The translations under genes were made by a program, and so were the position numbers. A stretch of DNA of 9,062 bases from Chloroflexota bacterium. GTDB lineage: Bacteria > Chloroflexota > Dehalococcoidia > Lucifugimonadales > UBA1127. The DNA is taken from the NCBI GenBank assembly GCA_028873745.1, contig JAPPNT010000138.1, positions 1-9,062 of the forward strand. Direction: 5' to 3'. Position 1 is the first letter of the stretch, and each line of letters starts with the position of its first letter. Positions 1-6,126 of the stretch are shown here, piece by piece. The notes under the pieces were generated by a model, which had not been told where the DNA came from, made no database searches, and saw only the letters and a program-made list of their open reading frames with translations.

Positions 1-389
1 GGGTGGCTCAATGTTCGTGGGTAACCTGGCTCAAAGATCTTGGGTAACGACATCCAGGTCCGCCGGAGGAGCCGCAGGAACACAAGCGGGAATGGCAGCC
101 TGAGCCACACGACCGTGTCGGCCTGTGCCATGACCAGGTCGCCGACGATGCTTATGTAGTTGCCCGTGCAGACCCACCCGCCGGCCCGCGCATCCAGCCA
201 CTCGCCGACGTCGGCGCGAAACTGCTCGCGGGGCTTCTCCTCCCACCCTGGCAGCCAGTGCACGACGTCCAGGTCGAGCTGCGGGAGACCAAGCCTGCGG
301 GCCGCCTCGGCGCCAAGGCTCGACTTGCCGCTGCCCGTTGATCCGTAGATGGCGATGCGTCTGCCGCCAGTCGGCTCCGCTCTCGTCAT
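1..389 (-). CDS. P-loop nucleotide kinase-like protein (FlaR / adenylate-kinase-like), 3' end cut by the window edge
   Basis: Translating the minus strand from an ATG at 389 gives 129 codons with no stop, opening MTRAEPTGGRRIAIYGSTGS. A Walker A P-loop GSTGSGKS lies at residues 16-23. It is followed by a LDLDVVHW segment, a tryptophan/glycine-rich GWEEKPREQF stretch, a TGNY motif near residue 84, and a hydrophobic VVWLRLPFPLVFLRLLRRT segment. This order is characteristic of the small FlaR ('topology modulation') proteins and adenylate-kinase-like NTPases of about 170-185 residues. Their substrate is generally not established. The start codon overlaps the sbcC stop in an ATGA arrangement (386-389), which suggests translational coupling. 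Beyond about residue 112 the sequence (SLPKIFEPGY and on) no longer resembles the family and coincides with a tandem repeat and a drop in GC. The gene may therefore be truncated or fused to foreign sequence. The P-loop kinase assignment is firm, the exact family fairly likely, and the substrate unknown. Confidence 0.75.
   Translation of the reverse strand, partial: MTRAEPTGGRRIAIYGSTGSGKSSLGAEAARRLGLPQLDLDVVHWLPGWEEKPREQFRADVGEWLDARAGGWVCTGNYISIVGDLVMAQADTVVWLRLPFPLVFLRLLRRTWMSLPKIFEPGYPRTLSH
4..48. repeat. Two-copy 23-bp tandem direct repeat at the window edge
   Basis: Positions 4-25 and 27-48 are two copies of one 22-bp word with only 3 mismatches, one base apart (period 23). Both begin TGGCTCAA and end TGGGTAAC. 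The first has TGTTCG and the second AGATCT in the middle. The array may continue leftward out of the window. It lies at the point where the kinase reading frame loses family similarity. It could be an intergenic minisatellite or a binding-site array at the end of a mobile element; the sequence alone does not decide. Confidence 0.6.
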
Positions 390-2977
390 GCCCACGCGAC
401 CTGCAGCGACGAGCCGCTGTCGTCCTTGCTCACGTCGATGCGGACCGGAAACGCCTCCTTCATCTCCTCGATGTGCGTCACGACCAGGATCAGGTCGAAC
501 TCGTCCTGGATGGTCTGAATAGCCTCCACTAACCGCTCGCGGCCTCCGGGGTCCTGCGTGCCGAAGCCTTCGTCAAGGAAGAGTGTCCGCAGGGGCGCGC
601 CCGCGCGAGAGGCCAGCAGCTTAGCGAGCGCCACCCGCAGCGCGAAGTCGATGCGGAACGCCTCGCCGCCGCTGAACAGCTCGTAGTTGCGCGTGCCAAG
701 TTCGTCCGCGATGCGGATTTCGAGCGTCTCCGAGACGTTGCCGCTCCGGCTCTGCCGCTGTGTCTCCAAGGACAGCGTCATCCGGTGGTCGGTGAGCCGC
801 GCGAGCAGGTCATTGGCCTGCGCCTCGAGCTCCGGCAGCGCAGCCTCGATGAGCAACGCCTGTATCCCGCCCCTGCCGAAGGCGTCCACGAGCACGCCGA
901 ATGAGGCCCGCGCCGCCTGCAACTCGGCGTGGGCCTCCCGCAGCGAGGCCAGCTCCGTCTCCCGCTCGGCCAGCTGCTCGAGTCGGAGTGAGTGCAGCCG
1001 AGCCTCGCCCTGCAGCTCCGCAACCCGTGTCTCCAGCCTCTGCCGCTCGCCGCGGGCGGCGCCCAGCGCCGAGCGCAGTTCGCTCGCGCCCTCAAGTTGC
1101 CCGGCGATCTCTGCCTGGCGCTGCTCTGCCTCTTTAGCCTCCCTGCGCCGTGCCTCCGCGAGCCCGCCGAACTCCTCCATCGCTGCGCGCTCCTGGGGCA
1201 GCCGCTCTTCCGCGTCCCGTAGGTCACGCACGAGTTCCCCGAAGCGCTCATTCTCCTGGATCGTCTGCCGGATCTCGGCGTGGAAATCAGGGTCGTAGGC
1301 AACCGCTGACCGCCGCGCCTCCACTGCCGCCAGCTTCTGCCGCTCCTCCTGCGCGAATTCGTCCCGTTCGAGCCGGCGAGTCACCGCATCGAGTTCCCGT
1401 GTCACCGAGGCGAGCTCTTCCCCCGCCGCCTCGCCCTCCTCCGCCTCGCGCCGCAGCTCTGCGAGCCTTGCTGCGTGGCGGCGCTGCGCCTCTTCCAGGG
1501 CGGACTCCGATTGGGAAAGCTTAGCCGCAAGCCCGTCGCGCTTCGGCGTAAGGTTGGCAAGCTCCGCGCCGTTGCGGTCGAACCGCGCACGACGCTCCTT
1601 GCCCTCGCGCTCAAGCTCCTCACGCAGGTGCGTGAGCCCGTCCTCGCCGAGGCGTGTTCCGCAGAGTGGACAGTGGGTCTCGCCCTCCCTCAGCATGCGG
1701 TAGCTGTTGCGAAGCTCCTCCAGTTCGGCATCGAGGCGCTGGTTGTCGGCCTCCATCTGGGCGATGGCGCGCGTCACGCCGTCCAGCTCGGCGCGCGCCG
1801 ATTGCACGGCCTCACGCTGCCCGTCGATGACGGCTTCCTCCGTCGCCGTTTCCGCTAGAGCCGCTTCGGCCGACCGCCCGCGCTCCACCCTTGGCCGCAG
1901 CTCGCGCTCTGACCGGTCACGCAGCCGCTCGGCCTCCGCCCCGAGGCGATCGGCCGCCTGCGCGATGGCGTGCTTCAGATCGACCTCCTGCCGCTCGAGG
2001 GAGGAATCCCGCTCCTGTTCCGCATCCAGTTCCTGTAGCTGTTCCCTTGCGTCCGCCAGCAGCGAAGCCCCGTGGTAGATCTCGTCCCGCTGCGCAATCA
2101 TCGCTTCGAGCCCCTCGGCGCGGGTGCGGGCCTGTTCCGCCTGAGACTCCAGCCGTTCCGCCTCGGCGACGCGCTGCGCCACCGTTTCCCGAAGCCGGTC
2201 CGCCTCTTCCTGCGCCTTCTCGAGCACGGCCGCGCGGGTCTCCAGCGCCGCCTCCTCGGCGCGGGCGGCGGCCAGCAGCGGCGCGTGCCCCTCCAGCATC
2301 CGCTGCGCCTCGTCGATCGCCTCCGCGACCGTAGGGCGTTCCGCGATGTCCTGCTCCGCCCGCTCGCGCTCCAGGCCGTTCCGCATCAGCAGCCCGTCCT
2401 GCTCACGCACGCGCTCCCGCGCTCGCTCCTGCAGCCGTTCGTACAGCGCGAGCCCCAGGATCTCCGCCAAGGTCTCCTTGCGCTGCGCGGGCTTGCTCGT
2501 GGTGAAGCGGTCAGCCTCTCCCTGCAGGAGGAATGCGCTGTTGACGAAGGTCTCGTAGCTCATGCGCAGGAGCCGCTCGACTTGGTCCTCCGTCTCCCGC
2601 ACGGAGCCCTCGGTCAGCGACCGGAAGCCGTCGCCCGTCGCGGCCTGCAGATCGACCATGCGCGCCGCGCCCCGACGGCCGCTGCCCTTCGAGTGCTTGC
2701 GCACCATGCGGTACGTGGCCTCCCCCGCCGCGAAGGTGAGGGCCACCTCCATGTCCGTCTGGCCCTGATGCACCAGTTCGTCGGGCGAAGCGCCACCGGT
2801 GCCGTACTTGCGGCCTCGCGCCCAGCCCCACAGCGCCCACGTGACCGCGTCCAACAGCGCCGACTTGCCGTTCCCGTTGTCGCCCGACAGGCAGCCGACG
2901 TGTATGCCGCGAAGGTCGAGTTCTGTCTCGCCCCGATAGCTGAGGAAGTTGAACAGGCGCAGGTGCAGCGGGACCAT
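386..2977 (-). CDS. sbcC: DNA double-strand-break repair ATPase/nuclease subunit SbcC (Rad50-like)
   Basis: This 863-residue protein is the ATPase and coiled-coil subunit of the SbcCD (Rad50-Mre11) complex, which binds and processes DNA ends and hairpins on the nucleoid. The N-terminal ATPase lobe has a Walker A GDNGNGKS at residues 32-39 and a Q-loop LLQGEADRF around Q152. A long Glu/Arg/Ala-rich coiled coil follows. It is broken almost exactly at its middle by the zinc-hook CPLC (C436 and C439), the dimerisation apex. The C-terminal lobe has the ABC signature FSGGE at 768-772, Walker B TLFLDE (D802, E803), D-loop GTQD, and switch histidine H835 in VVTHIEE. The length is closer to compact Rad50 proteins (~880) than to E. 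coli SbcC (1048). The start at 2977 (MVPLHLRLFN) is preferred over the longer start at 3055 because a GGGAGG ribosome site lies 9 nt upstream and because the family begins with such a strand. The extra 26 residues would run through the promoter region. The gene is divergent from ffh, and its usual partner sbcD is absent here. Confidence 0.95.
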   Translation of the reverse strand: MVPLHLRLFNFLSYRGETELDLRGIHVGCLSGDNGNGKSALLDAVTWALWGWARGRKYGTGGASPDELVHQGQTDMEVALTFAAGEATYRMVRKHSKGSGRRGAARMVDLQAATGDGFRSLTEGSVRETEDQVERLLRMSYETFVNSAFLLQGEADRFTTSKPAQRKETLAEILGLALYERLQERARERVREQDGLLMRNGLERERAEQDIAERPTVAEAIDEAQRMLEGHAPLLAAARAEEAALETRAAVLEKAQEEADRLRETVAQRVAEAERLESQAEQARTRAEGLEAMIAQRDEIYHGASLLADAREQLQELDAEQERDSSLERQEVDLKHAIAQAADRLGAEAERLRDRSERELRPRVERGRSAEAALAETATEEAVIDGQREAVQSARAELDGVTRAIAQMEADNQRLDAELEELRNSYRMLREGETHCPLCGTRLGEDGLTHLREELEREGKERRARFDRNGAELANLTPKRDGLAAKLSQSESALEEAQRRHAARLAELRREAEEGEAAGEELASVTRELDAVTRRLERDEFAQEERQKLAAVEARRSAVAYDPDFHAEIRQTIQENERFGELVRDLRDAEERLPQERAAMEEFGGLAEARRREAKEAEQRQAEIAGQLEGASELRSALGAARGERQRLETRVAELQGEARLHSLRLEQLAERETELASLREAHAELQAARASFGVLVDAFGRGGIQALLIEAALPELEAQANDLLARLTDHRMTLSLETQRQSRSGNVSETLEIRIADELGTRNYELFSGGEAFRIDFALRVALAKLLASRAGAPLRTLFLDEGFGTQDPGGRERLVEAIQTIQDEFDLILVVTHIEEMKEAFPVRIDVSKDDSGSSLQVAWA

Positions 2978-2986
2978 GGCTGTGGG

Positions 2987-2992
2987 CCTCCC
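2987..2992 (-). promoter_or_regulatory. Ribosome binding site of sbcC
   Basis: The minus strand reads GGGAGG here, 9 nt before the ATG at 2977. This is the main argument for choosing that start over the upstream in-frame ATG at 3055, which has no comparable site. Confidence 0.7.
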
Positions 2993-3006
2993 CGGGTGGT
3001 GCCAGA

Positions 3007-3015
3007 ATCGTAGCA
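3007..3015 (-). promoter_or_regulatory. Candidate extended -10 promoter element for sbcC
   Basis: On the minus strand the bases read TGC-TACGAT, an extended -10 (TGn plus a 4/6 match to TATAAT). It lies about 15 nt upstream of the sbcC ribosome site. A weak -35 (CGGTCA, 3/6) sits 18 nt further upstream. The placement is sensible for a short leader of roughly 20-25 nt, but the match is modest. Confidence 0.35.
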
Positions 3016-3063
3016 CAGCCGGCATCGGGTTGACCGCCGTCCCGGACCCTCCCATCCCGCGGT

Positions 3064-3092
3064 TTTACGCGTGTCTGCCCCACCCCTACAAT
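3064..3092 (+). promoter_or_regulatory. Candidate sigma70-type promoter of ffh
   Basis: TTTACG at 3064-3069 (4/6 to TTGACA) and TACAAT at 3087-3092 (5/6 to TATAAT) are separated by exactly 17 bp. The expected transcription start, around 3098-3100, would leave a leader of only about 10 nt that contains just the ribosome site GGAGGT (3099-3104), 5 nt before the ffh ATG. An unusually short leader is the main reservation. Confidence 0.55.
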
Positions 3093-3109
3093 AGTCGCGG
3101 AGGTCACCA

Positions 3110-4447
3110 ATGTTCGATGCGCTAGGCGAAAAGCTCACGGCCGTCTTCCAGCGGCTCGGCGGCAAGGGCCGGCTGACCGACAGGGATATCGACGAGGCGC
3201 TGAAGGAGGTCCGCGTCGCCCTGCTGGAGGCCGACGTCAACTTCCGCGTCGCCCGCGACTTCGTCGCCAAGGTGAAGGAGCGCTGCCTTGACGCCGAGCT
3301 GCTGCAGGGCCTCAACCCCGGTCAGCAGGTGGTCAAGGTGGTCAACGAGGAGTTGACGGCCATCCTCAGCGCCGGCGACCACCGCCTCCACCACGGGACC
3401 AACGCCACCGCCGTCCTGATGCTCGTCGGCCTGCAGGGCTCCGGCAAGACGACCACTGCCGCCAAGCTCGCGCTGAACCTTGCCGCCAGCAGCCGCGCCA
3501 AGCCGATGCTCGTCGCCGCCGACCTCCGGCGCCCCGCTGCCGTCGACCAGCTTGGCGCCCTCGCCCAGCAGCTCGACATGCCCTTCTACTCGGAGTCCCC
3601 GGCCTCCTCGACGGCCGTTCGCGCCGCAAGGAACGGCGCCGCCGAAGCCGCACGACAGGGCGCGCCGTGGGCCATCGTCGACACCGGTGGCCGGCTGCAG
3701 ATTGACGACGAGCTCATGGATGAGCTCACGGAGATCAAGCGCGCCGTCAACCCGGAGGAGGTGGTTCTCGTCGTCGACGCCATGACAGGACAGGAGGCCG
3801 TCAACGCCGCCGCCGCTTTCAACGAGCGCGTCGGGCTTACCGGTCTCATCCTCACCAAGATGGACGGCGACGCCCGGGGTGGCGCGGCCCTCTCCATCAG
3901 CGCCGTAACCGGCGTCCCCGTGAAGTTCATGGGCGTCGGCGAAAAGACGGACGCCCTCGAAACCTTCTACCCGGACCGACTCGCCTCCCGCATCCTTGGC
4001 ATGGGCGACATGCTCACCCTCATTGAGAGGGCGCAGGAGGCCGTCGATATCCAGCAGGCCGAGGAGATGGAGCGCAAGCTCCGCAAGGCCACTTTTGACC
4101 TGCAGGACTTCCTCGAACAGCTGCGCGCCGTCCAGAAGATGGGCCCCCTTGGCCAGGTGCTGGAGATGGTGCCCGGCATGAAGGGCCGCCTGAAGCCCGA
4201 CGACGTCGAAGAGGGGCGCCTCAAGAGCGTCGAGGCCATCGTCCTGTCCATGACGCCGCGGGAGCGCCGCGACCCGAACGTGCTCAACGCCTCGCGCCGC
4301 CGGCGCATCGCCCTCGGCAGCGGCACCACCGTTCAGGAGGTGAACCAGCTCCTGAATCAGTTCAGGCAGATGCAGCGCATGATGAAGCAGTTCTCCGGCG
4401 GCAAGATGAGGCGCATGGGGGCCATCCAGCAGCTCATGCGGCAGTAA
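3110..4447 (+). CDS. ffh: Signal recognition particle GTPase Ffh (SRP54)
   Basis: Ffh binds 4.5S/SRP RNA and signal peptides of nascent membrane proteins and docks with FtsY at the membrane to deliver ribosomes to the translocon. The 445 residues show the full family layout. The N domain (1-90) carries ALLEADVNF at 38-45. The G domain has P-loop GLQGSGKT at 107-114, a G3 motif DTGGR at 191-195, TKMDGDARGG at 249-258 and GVGEKTDALETFYPDR at 275-290. The methionine-rich M domain (from ~300) has the RNA-binding segment VLNASRRRRIALGSGTTVQE (391-410) and a Met-rich tail MQRMMKQF...MRRMGAIQQLMRQ. The length is normal for the family. One oddity is that G3 reads DTGGR, where the textbook form is DTAGR. 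The start is supported by GGAGGT 5 nt upstream. The common downstream partner rpsP is missing, and tRNA-Pro follows 52 nt later. No T-rich terminator is seen right after the stop, so some readthrough into the tRNA is possible. Confidence 0.97.
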   Translation: MFDALGEKLTAVFQRLGGKGRLTDRDIDEALKEVRVALLEADVNFRVARDFVAKVKERCLDAELLQGLNPGQQVVKVVNEELTAILSAGDHRLHHGTNATAVLMLVGLQGSGKTTTAAKLALNLAASSRAKPMLVAADLRRPAAVDQLGALAQQLDMPFYSESPASSTAVRAARNGAAEAARQGAPWAIVDTGGRLQIDDELMDELTEIKRAVNPEEVVLVVDAMTGQEAVNAAAAFNERVGLTGLILTKMDGDARGGAALSISAVTGVPVKFMGVGEKTDALETFYPDRLASRILGMGDMLTLIERAQEAVDIQQAEEMERKLRKATFDLQDFLEQLRAVQKMGPLGQVLEMVPGMKGRLKPDDVEEGRLKSVEAIVLSMTPRERRDPNVLNASRRRRIALGSGTTVQEVNQLLNQFRQMQRMMKQFSGGKMRRMGAIQQLMRQ

Positions 4448-4459
4448 CCGGGACTCTCG

Positions 4460-4488
4460 TTGAAGCGGCGAGCGGCCGCTGCTATACT
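4460..4488 (+). promoter_or_regulatory. Promoter of the tRNA-Pro gene
   Basis: TTGAAG at 4460-4465 (4/6, with the key TTGA) and TATACT at 4483-4488 (5/6) are separated by 17 bp. The predicted start near 4495 is about 5 nt before the mature tRNA 5' end at 4500, a usual layout for tRNA promoters. The spacer contains the perfect palindrome AGCGGCCGCT (4471-4480). Confidence 0.7.
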
Positions 4489-4499
4489 GGTGTCACCGT

Positions 4500-4576
4500 C
4501 GGGGCGTGGCGCAGCCCGGTAGCGCACCTGCATGGGGTGCAGGGGGTCGTTGGTTCAAATCCAATCGCCCCGACCA
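4500..4576 (+). tRNA. tRNA-Pro, anticodon GGG
   Basis: A 77-nt cloverleaf folds completely. The acceptor stem is CGGGGCG/CGCCCCG, including the C1-G72 pair typical of bacterial tRNA-Pro. The D arm is GCGC/GCGC and the anticodon stem CCTGC/GCAGG, with 7-nt loop ATGGGGT. The variable loop is GGGTC. The T arm is GTTGG/CCAAT around TTCAAAT, followed by A73 and an encoded CCA. U33 precedes anticodon GGG (4534-4536), and position 37 is G, as in proline tRNAs. It reads CCC and, by wobble, CCU. A dedicated promoter lies upstream and an intrinsic terminator follows 17 nt after the CCA. Confidence 0.96.
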
Positions 4577-4593
4577 ACTCCGACTAAACGACG

Positions 4594-4623
4594 AGCCGTC
4601 TCAAAGAGGCGGCTTTCTTGTTT
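4594..4623 (+). terminator. Rho-independent terminator after tRNA-Pro
   Basis: A 9-bp stem AGCCGTCTC / GAGGCGGCT (one G-T wobble) with an AAA loop spans 4594-4614. The T-rich tail TTCTTGTTT follows at 4615-4623. It closes the tRNA unit and insulates the downstream oxygenase operon from ffh/tRNA transcription. Confidence 0.85.
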
Positions 4624-4697
4624 GAACCACGTCACAGTCGAGGTTCGGGCCCTTTCACCGGGTTCTGCATTTGGCTTCCCAACCCCCTTGGAACTCC

Positions 4698-4754
4698 TTG
4701 ACAACAGTCGTGCTTTGGCGCATGGTGCACATTGGCGAATTATGCAATTATGGT
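4698..4754 (+). promoter_or_regulatory. Candidate promoter region of the oxygenase operon
   Basis: The ~190 nt between the tRNA terminator and the first oxygenase gene hold no convincing gene. They are less GC-rich than their surroundings, with an AT-rich patch at about 4738-4751. A perfect -35 hexamer TTGACA stands at 4698-4703, but the -10 at the right distance is poor. Two alternatives with 17-bp spacing are TTGGCG (4715-4720) with AATTAT (4738-4743), and TGCACA (4726-4731) with TATGGT (4749-4754), all 4/6 matches. TTGGCG is repeated at 4715 and 4732, 17 bp apart. That a promoter lies here is likely because the operon starts after a terminator, but which one is used is unclear. Confidence 0.4.
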
Positions 4755-4762
4755 CGATGCTC

Positions 4763-4787
4763 GGCGGGTGTGCCGCACATGCCCGCC
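4763..4787 (+). promoter_or_regulatory. Strong GC-rich hairpin / imperfect palindrome in the operon leader
   Basis: GGCGGGTGTG (4763-4772) pairs with CACA plus CCCGCC (4776-4787), with a CCG loop and a 2-nt TG bulge, giving about 10 bp. The inner part TGTG-CCG-CACA is operator-like. It lies 13 nt before the ribosome site of the first oxygenase and has no T-tract, so it is not a terminator. It could be a repressor or activator site or an mRNA structure that controls translation. No regulator gene is in the window. Confidence 0.45.
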
Positions 4788-4800
4788 AACGTGAAGACCT

Positions 4801-4806
4801 GGGAGG
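4801..4806 (+). promoter_or_regulatory. Ribosome binding site that fixes the start of the first oxygenase
   Basis: GGGAGG is directly followed by an ATG at 4807 and, two codons later, by a second in-frame ATG at 4813. Only the second has a usable 6-nt spacing. It also lines up with the MLS start of the two downstream paralogues. Confidence 0.75.
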
Positions 4807-4812
4807 ATGCAA

Positions 4813-6102
4813 ATGCTATCAAGGGAAGAGAACGAACTGGCAACCAAGGTAGGCCCCGGCACGCCCATGGGTGACACCCTTCGGCGCTACTGGATGCCGG
4901 CCCTGCTCCGGCGCGAGCTCCCGGAGCCCGACTGCACGCCGGTCCGCCTCCGCCTGCTAGGCGAGGACTTGGTCGCCTTCCGCGACACCAACGGCGACAT
5001 CGGCGTCCTGGACGAGCAGTGCCCGCACCGCCTCGCCTCCCTGTGGCTCGGCCGCAACGAGGGCGCCGGCCTGCGGTGCGTGTACCACGGCTGGAAGTTC
5101 GACATCCACGGCAACTGCGTCGAGCAGATGAACGAGCCTGTGGAGTTCAAGGACAAGATCAAGGTGAAATCATACCCCGCCGTCGAGCTGGGCGACGTCA
5201 TCTGGGTGTACATGGGGCCCGCTGAGAAGAAGCCCCCGCTGCCCAACTTCGAGTACCTGCGGGTGTCTGAGAACCACCGCGGCGTCACCAAGGTCATCCA
5301 GGAGTGCAACTGGCTGCAGGCCCTGGAGGGCGGCATCGACTCGTCCCACGCGCCCATCCTCCACCGGCAGCTCAAGGAGGGCGCCAGCGCCGAGGGCATC
5401 CAGCCCTCGACCCCCTTCGTCCGCGGCGGCGCGCCCACCCTCGAGGTCGACGTGACCGACTACGGCTACCGCTACACCGGCATCCGCCCCCTCGGCGATG
5501 ACGAGCAGTACGTGCGCGGCTACCATTTCATCATGCCCTTCACGCAGCTCCGGCCGCAGCAGGTCGGCCGCGCCGGCGCCCCGGACCGTGAGATGGTCGC
5601 CGGCCACCACTGGGTGCCGTTGGACGACCACAACGTAATGGTCTGGAACTTCCACTACAGCTTCGGCTCTGAGGAGATGTCGGAGAAGGAGCGCACGATG
5701 GAGGGCTCCGCCAACGGCTGGCCCAACGTCGACCAGGTCACTTTCCGCGCCGCCGGCAACATCCGCAACAACTGGCTCATCGACCGCGAGATCCAGAAGA
5801 CCGAGACCTTCACGGGCATTACCGGCATCAACGCCCAGGACCGCGCCGTGCAGGAGAGCATGGGCCACATCGTCGACCGCACGCGCGAGCACCTCGGCCC
5901 GGCGGACTCCGCCGTCATCGCCATGCGCAAGCTCGTCCTCGAGGCGGCCCGCGACGTCGGCGAGGGCGACCACCCGCGCGGCGCGCACACGACCTCCTAC
6001 TACAACATCCGCGCCATCGAGAAGGTGTTCGACGCCAACCGGCCGTGGCGTGACGTGCTGCTGCCGGAGATGTACCCGGAGGAGGCCCCGACGGCGGGCT
6101 AG
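4813..6102 (+). CDS. Rieske non-heme iron oxygenase, alpha subunit, phthalate 4,5-dioxygenase type (copy 1)
   Basis: This cytoplasmic oxygenase of 429 residues should insert O2-derived oxygen into an aromatic or similar ring, using electrons from a separate reductase. The Rieske [2Fe-2S] ligands are C70-P-H72 and C89-V-Y-H92 (spacing CxH-x16-CxxH) within CVYHGWKFD. The catalytic domain has the mononuclear-iron motif NWLQALEGGIDSSHAPILH, with E172, bridging D176, and ligands H179 and H184. The third ligand is probably D343 in AQDRAVQESMG, because QD-x4-(Q/T)ESMG is kept in all three paralogues. The length matches phthalate-type oxygenase subunits (~430-440). It is the first gene of a three-gene tandem set, 24 nt before copy 2. 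The true substrate cannot be told from sequence. Related enzymes act on phthalate, chlorobenzoates and other aromatics, so 'phthalate' is a family label only. No reductase gene is nearby. Confidence 0.92.
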   Translation: MLSREENELATKVGPGTPMGDTLRRYWMPALLRRELPEPDCTPVRLRLLGEDLVAFRDTNGDIGVLDEQCPHRLASLWLGRNEGAGLRCVYHGWKFDIHGNCVEQMNEPVEFKDKIKVKSYPAVELGDVIWVYMGPAEKKPPLPNFEYLRVSENHRGVTKVIQECNWLQALEGGIDSSHAPILHRQLKEGASAEGIQPSTPFVRGGAPTLEVDVTDYGYRYTGIRPLGDDEQYVRGYHFIMPFTQLRPQQVGRAGAPDREMVAGHHWVPLDDHNVMVWNFHYSFGSEEMSEKERTMEGSANGWPNVDQVTFRAAGNIRNNWLIDREIQKTETFTGITGINAQDRAVQESMGHIVDRTREHLGPADSAVIAMRKLVLEAARDVGEGDHPRGAHTTSYYNIRAIEKVFDANRPWRDVLLPEMYPEEAPTAG

Positions 6103-6113
6103 ACGCCACTTGG

Positions 6114-6119
6114 AAGGAG
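6114..6119 (+). promoter_or_regulatory. Ribosome binding site of oxygenase copy 2
   Basis: AAGGAG lies 7 nt before the ATG at 6127, inside the 24-nt gap after copy 1. There is no room for a promoter or terminator in this gap, which supports cotranscription. Confidence 0.7.
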
Positions 6120-6126
6120 CGACTCC

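Noticed and set aside
2072..3013. 313-codon plus-strand open frame opposite sbcC
   Set aside because: It is an Arg/Leu-rich translation with no domain, fully antisense to a well-supported gene. It is a composition artefact.
2978..3055. N-terminal extension of SbcC by 26 residues
   Set aside because: The extension has no ribosome site, covers the likely promoter, and lies ahead of the strand with which the family starts.
4471..4480. Perfect palindrome AGCGGCCGCT between ffh and tRNA-Pro as an ffh terminator
   Set aside because: It has no T-tract and lies inside the spacer of the tRNA promoter. With no loop it cannot form a good hairpin, so it is probably a chance GC-rich palindrome.
4532..4852. 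Open frames on both strands over the tRNA and leader (4532-4852 plus, 4555-4812 minus)
   Set aside because: They overlap the tRNA, its terminator and the operon leader, and show no domain or plausible ribosome site.
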